The position numbers and the translations under genes were made by a program. From Treponema sp. UBA4232 (GTDB taxonomy: Bacteria > Spirochaetota > Spirochaetia > Treponematales > Treponemataceae): a stretch of DNA of 11,438 nt. Location of the stretch: the NCBI GenBank assembly GCA_002396325.1, contig DGXM01000219.1, positions 1 through 11,438 of the forward strand, read 5' to 3'. Under the pieces are notes generated by a model. The model saw only the letters and a program-made list of their open reading frames with translations, was not told the origin of the DNA and did no database searches. Numbering within the stretch: the first letter of the stretch is position 1; each line of letters begins with the position of its first letter. Shown here piece after piece: positions 1 to 6,872 of the stretch.

Positions 1-51
1 TGCGTCGAGTGTTGGTGATTTATCTTCAAACTATGGAATGGTTTTGTCTTT

Positions 52-91
52 AAAAAAAAGAGGTCGTTGCAAATCCGCAGCGGCCTTTTTT
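52..91. terminator. Bidirectional intrinsic terminator
   Basis: A stem of 10 pairs forms between 61-70 (AGGTCGTTGC) and 77-86 (GCAGCGGCCT), with two G-T pairs and a six-base loop AAATCC. It is flanked by an A-run (52-59) on the left and a T-run (86-91) on the right, so a U-tract follows the hairpin in both directions. On the minus strand it lies about 33 bases past the stop codon of the M23 peptidase gene and would end the rlmE-M23 transcript. On the plus strand it would end a gene entering from the left edge. The structure is read directly from the sequence; its activity is inferred. Confidence 0.85.
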
Positions 92-124
92 ATAGGGTAT
101 TGTCTGGAATCAAATCGTAAAATC

Positions 125-1216
125 TTATTTTATGCTGAAATTCACGCGGCTTTCAGGATTGATTGAACGGTCGTTTTTGTATACAGTGAAGTGCAGGTGC
201 GGACCTGTGCTCTGCCCGGTGCTTCCGACTTTTCCAATAACGGTTGACTGATACACATACTGTCCTTTTGTACAGGTGATTTTGCTCATGTGTCCGTACA
301 AAGTCTTGTATCCTGAGTGATGTTCGAGAATCACATAGTTTCCGTAGATATTGCTCCAGGCGGCTGTGATTACAGTTCCCTCGGCAGACGGGTAGATTGA
401 CGTTCCCTGAGGACAAGCCATATCGATTCCACCGTGGTAAGTGCGTTTTGAAGCATCGAAGGGGCTCACGCGCCAACCGAATCTTGAGGAAACATAATAG
501 CCTGAATGAAGCGGATTCTTAAACAAATCTCCGTTGATTTCCATCTTCGTGTAGGGATCCATCTTTGCGTCGGCCACGAAAATCGTCCGTCCTGCGGTAA
601 GTGCGGCTGCCATGTCAACACCGTTTGCTGCGGAAGTCTTTTCGGCATCCACCTTAAATCGTGTTGCAATCGCATTCACAGTCTCTCCGTCATTCTTTAC
701 CGTATAGAGAATTCCCGGCATTGAAGGAATGCGCAGATACTGACCCACCTGAAGCGTGCGGGAGGATTTTATGTTGTTCACACTGATGATTGTATCTTCC
801 GTAACGTTGTATTCCTGAGCGATAAGTCCGATGATGTCGCCCTTTTTCACGCGGTAGGAAAAATAAGAAAGTCCGCTGTCCTGCTGTGTGTCTGCATTGT
901 TTTCTTCTATTATATCTGTGGTTTCAGCCTGCTCAATGACCGTGCCTGCTGCAATATTTTCAACAGGCTCAACCGGCATTACCGGAAGATTCTGCACATC
1001 CCCTGCAAATGAAGCTCCCACCGCAAGTCTCTCGCCCTCGGTCACAGGGTACAAATCGGTCTGCGAAAGAACCACAGGCGGCTGAAGACCATCCAATCCG
1101 CCCTGTCCGCTGTAATTATTGTGATGAACAACGGCAATGGTCGTTCCCACCACCAAAGCAGCGGTGCAGAAAATTGAGAGAGAACACGCTAGGAAAAATT
1201 TAATGTACGATTTCAT
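125..1216 (-). CDS. LysM-domain M23 family cell-wall metallopeptidase
   Basis: Predicted zinc endopeptidase that cuts peptidoglycan cross-links or binds and remodels the wall in the periplasm. Counting from the start at 1216 (363 aa): an N-terminal signal or anchor helix (about 6-30), a low-complexity linker (about 40-115), a clear LysM peptidoglycan-binding domain (about 120-163), a second more degenerate LysM (about 170-214), and a C-terminal M23 domain (about 245-355). The M23 metal and catalytic residues are intact: HGGID gives H261 and D265, YGHM gives H309, and HLHF gives H340 and H342, so it should be an active enzyme rather than an EnvC/NlpD-type activator. The start is ambiguous. An ATG at 1267 lies ten bases past the rlmE stop with an AGGA-type ribosome site, giving 380 aa. 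The ATG at 1216 gives a cleaner signal sequence and has AGAAG six bases upstream. It lies immediately downstream of rlmE and probably shares its transcript. The domain call is firm; the exact role (division, growth or flagellar insertion) is unknown. Confidence 0.9.
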   Translation of the reverse strand: MKSYIKFFLACSLSIFCTAALVVGTTIAVVHHNNYSGQGGLDGLQPPVVLSQTDLYPVTEGERLAVGASFAGDVQNLPVMPVEPVENIAAGTVIEQAETTDIIEENNADTQQDSGLSYFSYRVKKGDIIGLIAQEYNVTEDTIISVNNIKSSRTLQVGQYLRIPSMPGILYTVKNDGETVNAIATRFKVDAEKTSAANGVDMAAALTAGRTIFVADAKMDPYTKMEINGDLFKNPLHSGYYVSSRFGWRVSPFDASKRTYHGGIDMACPQGTSIYPSAEGTVITAAWSNIYGNYVILEHHSGYKTLYGHMSKITCTKGQYVYQSTVIGKVGSTGQSTGPHLHFTVYKNDRSINPESRVNFSIK

Positions 1217-1277
1217 TTTAATCTTCTTACTGTAGCATATTTCCTTGGAAAAAACAATTTTTTTCATAGCCTTTTTC

Positions 1278-1934
1278 CTAATTTTCTGTAATATTTTGCG
1301 TTTCAGTCTGTCCATCGGAACCTGTAGTTGTGCTTTTTTTACCCAAACCCACAAGATAAGTCTCAAAAGATTCCGAGCGACACGCCTGAGGCTTAAAACC
1401 TTTAGCGGAACTGAAAATTTCACGCATTTTACGCAATTCTTTCTGCTGATCTCCGTTTTGGAAAATCTTCACGCAGAAATTCCCATTTGTCTTCAACATG
1501 TCGGCGGCATACCAAATCGCCATTTCGACAAGTGCCTGCGACCTTGCTGTATCAATCGTCCTGTTGCCGGTCGTAAGAGGTGCCGCATCGCATACTACCG
1601 CATCGTAGGGACCGTTTTTCCTGATTTGCTCACGGATTTCCTCGCTAAGCAGATCTCCCTGAAAAAACACAAGATTGTCTCCCTTCACGGATTTTGCAAG
1701 CGGGTTCAAATCAACAGAAACGACCTTTCCCGTACCGTTGAGTTTTCTAAGCAGCCAGGTAGTCCAGCTTCCGGGAGCCGCACCCAAATCAAGAACCGTA
1801 TAGCCTTTTTTTAACATTCCGAATTTGTCGTCAATCTCCTGCAGTTTGTACACACTTCGAGCAGGGTACCCTTCTTTGAAGGCTTTCTGAGACCAAAAAT
1901 CCGGTTTGCTGTAACTATTCGACTTAGACGGCAT
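1278..1934 (-). CDS. rlmE: 23S rRNA 2'-O-methyltransferase RlmE (FtsJ/RrmJ)
   Basis: SAM-dependent methyltransferase that in Escherichia coli modifies the ribose of U2552 in the 23S rRNA A-loop during late large-subunit assembly. The 218-aa protein has the family's normal length and the Rossmann SAM motif VLDLGAAPGSWT (about 47-58). The K-D-K-E catalytic tetrad can be placed at K30 (SVYKLQEID), D116 (VCDAAP), K156 (FCVKIFQ) and E191 (FETYLVG). A short Ser/Thr/Gln-rich tail of about 18 residues follows the catalytic core. The start ATG lies at 1932-1934; its ribosome site is weak (CGGGAT directly upstream), but no better start is available without losing conserved N-terminal sequence. It is divergent from the gspD operon and close to the downstream M23 peptidase gene, so the two are probably cotranscribed. 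Confidence 0.95.
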   Translation of the reverse strand: MPSKSNSYSKPDFWSQKAFKEGYPARSVYKLQEIDDKFGMLKKGYTVLDLGAAPGSWTTWLLRKLNGTGKVVSVDLNPLAKSVKGDNLVFFQGDLLSEEIREQIRKNGPYDAVVCDAAPLTTGNRTIDTARSQALVEMAIWYAADMLKTNGNFCVKIFQNGDQQKELRKMREIFSSAKGFKPQACRSESFETYLVGLGKKSTTTGSDGQTETQNITEN

Positions 1935-2094
1935 ATCCCGAATTTCGGCAAATTTATCTGAAAAGTTTACAGGCGGAAAAAATCAAAAGTTTTAAAAGTT
2001 TTTTTGCAGATTTATATACGGTTTTGAAATTCCGCACACATTATAAAGGTGTAGGAACTGATTCTGATTTTCAGAAAAGTTTCCGGGAGTAAAA
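1935..2094. promoter_or_regulatory. Divergent promoter region between rlmE and gspD
   Basis: This AT-rich gap must hold the start signals for both the leftward rlmE pair and the rightward secretion operon. A TTATAA core at 2041-2047 reads as TATAAA (2042-2047) on the plus strand and TATAAT (2040-2045) on the minus strand, so both polymerases could use overlapping -10 boxes. I see no convincing -35 box at 16-18 bases on either strand. The octamer AAAAGTTT occurs four times (1961-1968, 1985-1992, 1994-2001, 2075-2082). Promoter positions are candidates only. Confidence 0.4.
2062..2076 (+). promoter_or_regulatory. Inverted repeat in the gspD leader
   Basis: TTCTGA (2062-2067) and TCAGAA (2071-2076) form a perfect six-base inverted repeat around TTT. 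It ends eight bases before the gspD ribosome binding site (GGGAG, 2085-2089). It could be a small operator or an mRNA hairpin affecting initiation on gspD. There is no T-run after it, so it is not a terminator. Function is inference. Confidence 0.3.
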
Positions 2095-4077
2095 ATGAAG
2101 AAAATGTTTTTAAGTGCGGTGTTTGCTTTCTGCACCGTAATCGGATTCTGTCAGCAGCGGTTGGACGGATTTGAATTTTTAAATCGTGACATCGACGAGA
2201 TTCTTTACACGGTGAGCCTGTACCGCGGAGTTGCCATTGTTGGTGACGACACAATTTCCGGCAAAGCAACATTCCGTTTTGCAGGTCAGGATTTTGATTC
2301 GGCGTTTGAAAGTTTCCTTTCGTCCCAGCGTCTTTATGTACAAAAGACTGATGATGTATGGACTGTGAGCCGCGTAAAATTTTCCCCTCGTGAAGACGGT
2401 GTGATTTTCCTTGACGCAAGCGATGTGCGTCCCGCTGTCCTCGTTGAAAAAATCAGCAGAGAGTTCGGCACGGAAATCACTTACGATGCATTGGGTGAAA
2501 TTCCGGTTTCTCTTCACACCGGAGGAAGCAGTGCCGGGGATTTTGTGAAGTCTGTTGTCCGTGTTCTGGGAAAAGAGTATTCAATGGAAGACAACGCAGG
2601 CCGCCTCCGCATAAACAGAACTGTTCAGGAAAGAAACAGCTATTCCACTTCGCGTGAAAAAATCCAGGTAAGAAAAGACAAGGAAAACTTTTCTGTTGAT
2701 GTTCAGGAGGCTTCCGTTGGTGCCGTGCTTGAAGAGCTTTTCAAATCAGCAGGAAAAGAATACATCTTTGCGGCGGATACTTCGGCAAAAATAAAACGTG
2801 CAATGTTCAGTTCCCGAAGTTTTGATGAAACCGCATCGTTGGTTTGTGCCGGCGGAGGACTTGAACTCCTTTGTGTTGACGGAATTTTTTATGTCGTGTC
2901 ATCGGGCAGATCAGGAACATCCCTCGAAGACAGCGGAAAGGTTTGGAAGAAGCACGGCATTTCGTATTGTTCTGCGCAAAAGGCAATGTCGTTGGTTGAA
3001 AGCCGTTTCGGTCGTCAGACCTGCATCAGTCTTGAAGATGAGAATGCATTTCTGTGTTTCGCAAAGGAAGACTCCCAGAATCAGATTGCAGATTTCATAA
3101 AATCCTTTGATGTGGAAAAAGAAAGTCATGTGGTCAGACTGAAGTATATCCGCACTGATGATTTCATGCAGCGTCTTCCCCCGGGAGTCCAGGCTTCCCA
3201 GATTACGCGCGGCACTCAAGACAATGTGTTTTTCTTCAGTGGAAATGAAGCGCAGTTTGCATCTCTCGAAGAGCATCTCAAGGAGATTGATTGCCCTGTG
3301 CGCCGTTTGCGTTACGACCTGCTCGTGATTCAGTATCAGTCCACCGAAGGATTCGACTGGGACAGTTCTCTTTCAGTGCGTCGCTTAAAACTCGGAGATA
3401 TGACAGACGGTTCGGTTGCCCTTGGTTCTGTCCTTGATTTCAATCTTGATGTGGTTACGGCCTTCGGTTTGAAATTCGCATCTTCACTTCAGACTGCAAT
3501 GAACGAAAACAGGGCACAGGTTTTTGCAGATACAACGCTCCACGGAGTCAGCGGAGGAACAATCAATTTTTCAAACACAAATACATACCGTTACCGCGAC
3601 AACAATGTGAATCCTGAAACAGGAGTTCCTATTTATTCTGGAGTCACGAGGGAGATTGTTTCAGGTCTTAAGATTGATGTTACAGGCTGGGTGAGTGGAG
3701 ACGGCATGATTACAAGCAAAGTGACTGCATCGGTTTCACGTCAGGGGGCTGACCTTTCTTCGCGCACAGGAAATCCTCCGCCGACGAGTGAAAAAATCAT
3801 CACGACGGAAGTGCTGGGAAAAAGCGGTGAGCCGATTATTCTGACCGGACTTGTGCAAAATGAAGAGTCTGTCGTCGAGCAAAGAACTCCCGGCCTTTCA
3901 AAAATTCCTGTGCTCGGCTGGATGTTCAAGGCACGCGAGAGTTCAAAAGAAAAAACAGAGCTTGTCATTTATCTTGTGCCGCATTGGGATCGCGAGGATG
4001 GAACGGAGACTTCTGAAAAGGAAGAGGATTTCTATGAACACGTATACAGCACTTTGGTGGAGGTTTCGGATGAATGA
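2095..4077 (+). CDS. gspD: Type II secretion system secretin GspD
   Basis: Outer-membrane secretin that would form the large gated channel through which folded periplasmic proteins leave the cell. The 660-aa protein starts with a signal peptide (about 1-19) after a good GGGAG ribosome site. The C-terminal secretin domain (about 405-630) ends in the family signature, with LSKIPVLGWMF at 601-611 and KTELVIYLVPH at 620-630. The N-terminal half is unusual: three similar stretches (about 24-95, 102-175, 198-270) each look like an STN/N0 module, followed by two KH-like N-type modules (about 286-340 and 346-400) that match the usual N1-N3 domains in position. A charged acidic tail follows the secretin domain (about 631-660) and might be the pilotin-binding region. 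First gene of a long operon; its last eight bases overlap gspE. A type IV pilus PilQ is the main alternative, but the following gspE, gspF and gspG favour T2SS. Confidence 0.9.
   Translation: MKKMFLSAVFAFCTVIGFCQQRLDGFEFLNRDIDEILYTVSLYRGVAIVGDDTISGKATFRFAGQDFDSAFESFLSSQRLYVQKTDDVWTVSRVKFSPREDGVIFLDASDVRPAVLVEKISREFGTEITYDALGEIPVSLHTGGSSAGDFVKSVVRVLGKEYSMEDNAGRLRINRTVQERNSYSTSREKIQVRKDKENFSVDVQEASVGAVLEELFKSAGKEYIFAADTSAKIKRAMFSSRSFDETASLVCAGGGLELLCVDGIFYVVSSGRSGTSLEDSGKVWKKHGISYCSAQKAMSLVESRFGRQTCISLEDENAFLCFAKEDSQNQIADFIKSFDVEKESHVVRLKYIRTDDFMQRLPPGVQASQITRGTQDNVFFFSGNEAQFASLEEHLKEIDCPVRRLRYDLLVIQYQSTEGFDWDSSLSVRRLKLGDMTDGSVALGSVLDFNLDVVTAFGLKFASSLQTAMNENRAQVFADTTLHGVSGGTINFSNTNTYRYRDNNVNPETGVPIYSGVTREIVSGLKIDVTGWVSGDGMITSKVTASVSRQGADLSSRTGNPPPTSEKIITTEVLGKSGEPIILTGLVQNEESVVEQRTPGLSKIPVLGWMFKARESSKEKTELVIYLVPHWDREDGTETSEKEEDFYEHVYSTLVEVSDE
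4059..4063 (+). promoter_or_regulatory. Ribosome binding site deciding the gspE start
   Basis: GGAGG lies inside the end of gspD, six bases before ATG 4070. The open frame extends far upstream (to 3851) but that part only overlaps gspD in another frame. This site is why the start is placed at 4070. Confidence 0.75.
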
Positions 4078-5242
4078 AAGAGGATTTGAACTGTCGCCGG
4101 TTTTTTGCCTGCATAACGGTGCCGTGCTTTTGAACCGGAACAAAAATGCAATTACATTCGGACTGCTTGATTCGTCAAATACAAGAATCCGCCGCAGATT
4201 GGAAAATGCCGCCAACATTGAAAAAATAAATCATGGTAAAGTGAATTTTATTCCACTCAGCCGTGAGGAATTCAACCGCCATATTTCGGAAATATTTTCA
4301 AAGAATGATGATTGTTCTGAGCAGAAAAAAGAGGAGGAAAAAAATCGTGCGGAAAATGAAGCCGCAGCGTTGCTTGATGCTTTGATTGGAAATGCATGTT
4401 CAAGCGGTGCAACGGATATTCATATAGAAGAAAATCTTGTGAGATTCCGTGTGAAAGGAGTTTTGCAGAAAGAAATCGAGCTTTCAGGTGAACGCAAACA
4501 GGCTCTTGTGCGAAGAATAAAACTTCTTGCAGGCATGAATGTGGTTGAACAGCGTATTGGTCAGGACGGACATTTTGTGCATAGTGATGAAAATGCAAGA
4601 AGAATTTTTGTGCGTGTTTCGTCTATTCCCGTTGTGGGAGCAAAATCTTGTGAAGAGGAATCGGTCGTTTTGCGTTTGCTTGATTCAACAAGAGTGCCGC
4701 TTGAAATTGAATCCCTTGGTTTTACGAAAAGTCAGCAGGAAGATTTGAAGGCTTTGTGTACTTTAAAAAACGGACTTGTTTTGATCTGCGGCCCGACAGG
4801 AGCGGGTAAGTCCACAACAGCCGGGGCACTGCTTGAGGAAATCAGAAAAAAGTTTTCAGAGGGAAAGAAAATCGTAAGTCTGGAAGATCCTCCTGAATAT
4901 GTGCTCGATGGTGTGAGTCAGGTAAAAATTGAAAGTGCGCATGGCATGGATTTTTCAAATGTACTGAAATCGGTTTTCCGTCAGGATCCGGATGTGATTT
5001 TCATTGGAGAAATACGAGATGAGGAAAGTGCAAAAATCGCAGTGCAGGCGTCTCTTACCGGTCATCTTGTTTTTGCCACTTTGCATACTTCATCTGTGAG
5101 CAAGGCTGTTTTGAGACTGAATGATTTGGGGGCAAATCCAAAACTTGTTGCAGAAGTGCTTCGTGCCGTTGTGATTCAAAATTTGAATGAGGGCGTGTTG
5201 GATGCTGATGTGAGAATTATCCCGGAGGTCGTTTGTGAGTAA
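4070..5242 (+). CDS. gspE: Type II secretion ATPase GspE, reduced form
   Basis: Cytoplasmic hexameric ATPase that would power pseudopilus assembly through the GspF platform. From ATG 4070 the protein is 390 aa, against roughly 500 or more for typical GspE. Residues about 7-78 resemble the N2 (T2SSE_N-like) domain; the first N1 domain that binds GspL is missing. The ATPase core is complete: Walker A GPTGAGKS (241-248), Asp box LEDPPEY (271-277), Walker B IFIGEIRD (310-317) and His box FATLHTSS (335-342). After this the usual CxxC...CxxC zinc-binding insertion is absent. The chain goes from AVVIQNLNEG straight to VRIIPEVV (381-388), which sits where the usual GR-x-x-x-x-E motif would be. Start overlaps the gspD stop (ATGAATGA), and the end overlaps gspF by eight bases, implying translational coupling. 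It lies between a secretin and a GspF, which supports an export role rather than PilT-like retraction. Confidence 0.92.
   Translation: MNERGFELSPVFCLHNGAVLLNRNKNAITFGLLDSSNTRIRRRLENAANIEKINHGKVNFIPLSREEFNRHISEIFSKNDDCSEQKKEEEKNRAENEAAALLDALIGNACSSGATDIHIEENLVRFRVKGVLQKEIELSGERKQALVRRIKLLAGMNVVEQRIGQDGHFVHSDENARRIFVRVSSIPVVGAKSCEEESVVLRLLDSTRVPLEIESLGFTKSQQEDLKALCTLKNGLVLICGPTGAGKSTTAGALLEEIRKKFSEGKKIVSLEDPPEYVLDGVSQVKIESAHGMDFSNVLKSVFRQDPDVIFIGEIRDEESAKIAVQASLTGHLVFATLHTSSVSKAVLRLNDLGANPKLVAEVLRAVVIQNLNEGVLDADVRIIPEVVCE
5224..5228 (+). promoter_or_regulatory. Ribosome binding site for the GTG start of gspF
   Basis: GGAGG ends six bases before GTG 5235. The start overlaps the last eight bases of gspE (GTGAGTAA), so the ribosome finishing gspE is already at the gspF start. 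This supports the non-ATG start over later in-frame choices. Confidence 0.7.
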
Positions 5243-6176
5243 AAAGGAGTTGGTCTTTTTACAGACCATTGATGATTTGCTGCAATCGGATTTGAATATA
5301 AAATCTTCTCTCGATGTTATGGCAAAAATGAAAGGTCTCCCAAAAAAGGTATCAAAGGCATCGGTTGAAATCAGAAGTGATTTGGAAGCAGGCTCTTTGT
5401 TGTCAAATGCAATGGGGAATTGCACATCTTTGAAATTCAAAGAAAGTCAGATTGCGTTTGTTGAATCGGCTCAAAGAAGCGGAAAACTCTGTGATACATT
5501 TTCTTTTTTACGATGCAGGGAGGAAAAATGTTCTGCAAGAAATGAAAAAATCTTTGGTATGTGTGTCTATCCTGTGATTGTGATTTTGATGGCACTCATA
5601 GGCGGTATTGTTCTTTCTGTTTATGCGCCGTCATTGGTTCCTGATTTTTCAAGGAATTTTGATTATGACTTGTATCATCGTAATGTGATTGCCGCATGTG
5701 TGAAAGCGAATCTACTCCTCTGCATTTTCGGTCTCTCTCTTGTATTGATTGCAAGGAAAAATGCTTTCGAATATCAGCGGCTTGATGTTGCATCTGCGTT
5801 GAAATTTCTAACAGAGGCTGGAACGGATATGGATTCTTCTTTGCATATGGCGTTTCTTGTGGCAGGTAAAAATCAATATCTGAAAGAATCGGTTCTTGAT
5901 GCAATGCTTCAAATGGAAAACGGAGAACCTCTTCCTTCAGTGATGGATATGTTCGGAGGTAACGCAAAAAGTTTTTTTGAAATTGCATTGGTGTCGGGAA
6001 ATTTAAAAACAGCTTTTTCATCTCTTGTGATTTCAATGGAAAAGAAATTGCAGAAAACGGAATCGCTTTTCATTTCATTAATGGAGCCTGTAACAATATG
6101 TTTCGTCGGAGCATATATCCTGATTCTGTTGAAAGATGTGGCAATGCCTGTTTTGTTTAATACCGGTGTTTTTTAA
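5235..6176 (+). CDS. gspF: Type II secretion inner-membrane platform protein GspF
   Basis: Polytopic inner-membrane protein that transmits GspE ATPase motion to pseudopilin assembly. The 313-aa protein has the expected two T2SSF repeats: cytoplasmic helical segments at about 1-105 and 178-277, and membrane segments at about 107-132, 152-173 and 278-299. Recognisable family features include the ESAQRSGKL stretch (77-85), its counterpart ALVSGNLKTA (251-260), and the last-helix motif LMEPVTICFVGAYILIL (282-298). Most GspF/PilC proteins are about 400 aa; the N-terminal lead of roughly 60-90 residues before the first repeat is missing, in line with the shortened GspE it would contact. GTG start, coupled to gspE. 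A 32-base gap with no terminator separates it from gspG. Confidence 0.88.
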   Translation: MSKKELVFLQTIDDLLQSDLNIKSSLDVMAKMKGLPKKVSKASVEIRSDLEAGSLLSNAMGNCTSLKFKESQIAFVESAQRSGKLCDTFSFLRCREEKCSARNEKIFGMCVYPVIVILMALIGGIVLSVYAPSLVPDFSRNFDYDLYHRNVIAACVKANLLLCIFGLSLVLIARKNAFEYQRLDVASALKFLTEAGTDMDSSLHMAFLVAGKNQYLKESVLDAMLQMENGEPLPSVMDMFGGNAKSFFEIALVSGNLKTAFSSLVISMEKKLQKTESLFISLMEPVTICFVGAYILILLKDVAMPVLFNTGVF

Positions 6177-6208
6177 GAATCAAACATAGAGAATAAATAG
6201 GAGAAAAA

Positions 6209-6691
6209 ATGAAAATCAATTTGAAGAAAAAGAGAAAGGAAAAAGATGAAGGAAACGGAGGATTCACTTTTGTTGAAACTCTTGCAGTTCTTGCCGTCGG
6301 TGCGGTTCTTACAGCAGGTGCAACGGTGTCTGTTTTTAAGACAATGGAAGTTGCTCGAGAATATTCTGCCAGAGAGACAATAGCCCAATACAAGGCGGCG
6401 TTGAATTCCTACTACATTGACTGCGGAACATATCCTTCAAGTGAACAAGGGCTTTCGGCTTTGTGGCAGAAACCTGATTTGGTTCCGGTTCCAAGTGGAT
6501 GGCATGGACCGTATTTGGATAAAGAAGTACAGCAGGATCCGTGGGGCGGTGATTTTGTTTACATCAGAAAAGACAGTGCCCGGTTTCCGAGTGAGTGTCC
6601 TGAAAATCTTCCGTATGTGATTTACAGTTATGGACCGGATCATTGCGAGGGAGGTGTGAATGAAAATGCAGATATTGTGTCGTGGCGTTAA
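6209..6691 (+). CDS. gspG: Type II secretion major pseudopilin GspG
   Basis: Main subunit of the periplasmic pseudopilus that acts as the secretion piston. The 160-aa precursor has a long basic leader (residues 1-18) ending in GG, then FTFVETLAVLAVGAV, with the conserved glutamate at +5 (E23) of the mature protein. Prepilin peptidase should cut after G18. The C-terminal half has the GspG fold signature: YPSSEQGL (75-82), WHGPYLDK (98-105), DPWGGDFVY (110-118) and YSYGPDHCEGGVNENADI (140-157), the last containing acidic and polar residues at the place of the usual calcium loop. An AGGAG ribosome site (6199-6203) sits five bases before ATG 6209. No prepilin peptidase gene is in the window, so it must be supplied elsewhere. 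The final 32 bases overlap the next gene. Confidence 0.95.
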   Translation: MKINLKKKRKEKDEGNGGFTFVETLAVLAVGAVLTAGATVSVFKTMEVAREYSARETIAQYKAALNSYYIDCGTYPSSEQGLSALWQKPDLVPVPSGWHGPYLDKEVQQDPWGGDFVYIRKDSARFPSECPENLPYVIYSYGPDHCEGGVNENADIVSWR

Positions 6692-6872
6692 GAAATCTTT
6701 CTTGAAATACTCGGATGGAAATATCTTTGTTTTTACGCTTGCATTGCTGTTTGCTTTTTCACTTGTTCTTTCTGGAATCGGTGCATTAGTAGGAGCGAAA
6801 TATGAAACTGTTCTGCGTGAAAGCAACCGCTTTTATATGCAGGAAACTGTACGGAGCGAGGAAATAAGGTGA
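6660..6872 (+). CDS. Small single-helix protein, PilX/GspK-like N-terminus
   Basis: Not assigned to a named family. The 70-aa product has a basic N-terminus (about 1-19), one long hydrophobic helix (about 22-46) and a short charged tail. The stretch from DGNIFVF through the helix to KYETVLRESNRFYMQE resembles the start of PilX or GspK minor pilins: a G, a hydrophobic run, then a helix with spaced Glu, Asn and aromatic residues. It lacks a +5 glutamate and the globular domain. The start is well supported by GGGAGG (6649-6654) five bases before ATG 6660, placing the start inside gspG in another frame. The end overlaps the next gene by four bases (GTGA). Its position right after gspG is where gspH-K minor pseudopilins usually lie, so a degenerate minor pseudopilin is a reasonable guess. 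Confidence 0.6.
   Translation: MKMQILCRGVKKSFLKYSDGNIFVFTLALLFAFSLVLSGIGALVGAKYETVLRESNRFYMQETVRSEEIR

Noticed and set aside
3..53. Possible C-terminal end of a plus-strand gene, with TAA at 51-53 just before the terminator
   Set aside because: Only 16 codons are visible, another frame (from base 2) is also open and runs through the hairpin, and no family is recognisable. I cannot choose a frame.
1245..1814. A 189-codon plus-strand frame opposite rlmE
   Set aside because: It runs antisense to a gene with a full catalytic tetrad, and its product resembles no family.
3851..4069. N-terminal extension of gspE into gspD
   Set aside because: It overlaps the secretin signature in another frame, has no ribosome site, and the GGAGG site favours ATG 4070.
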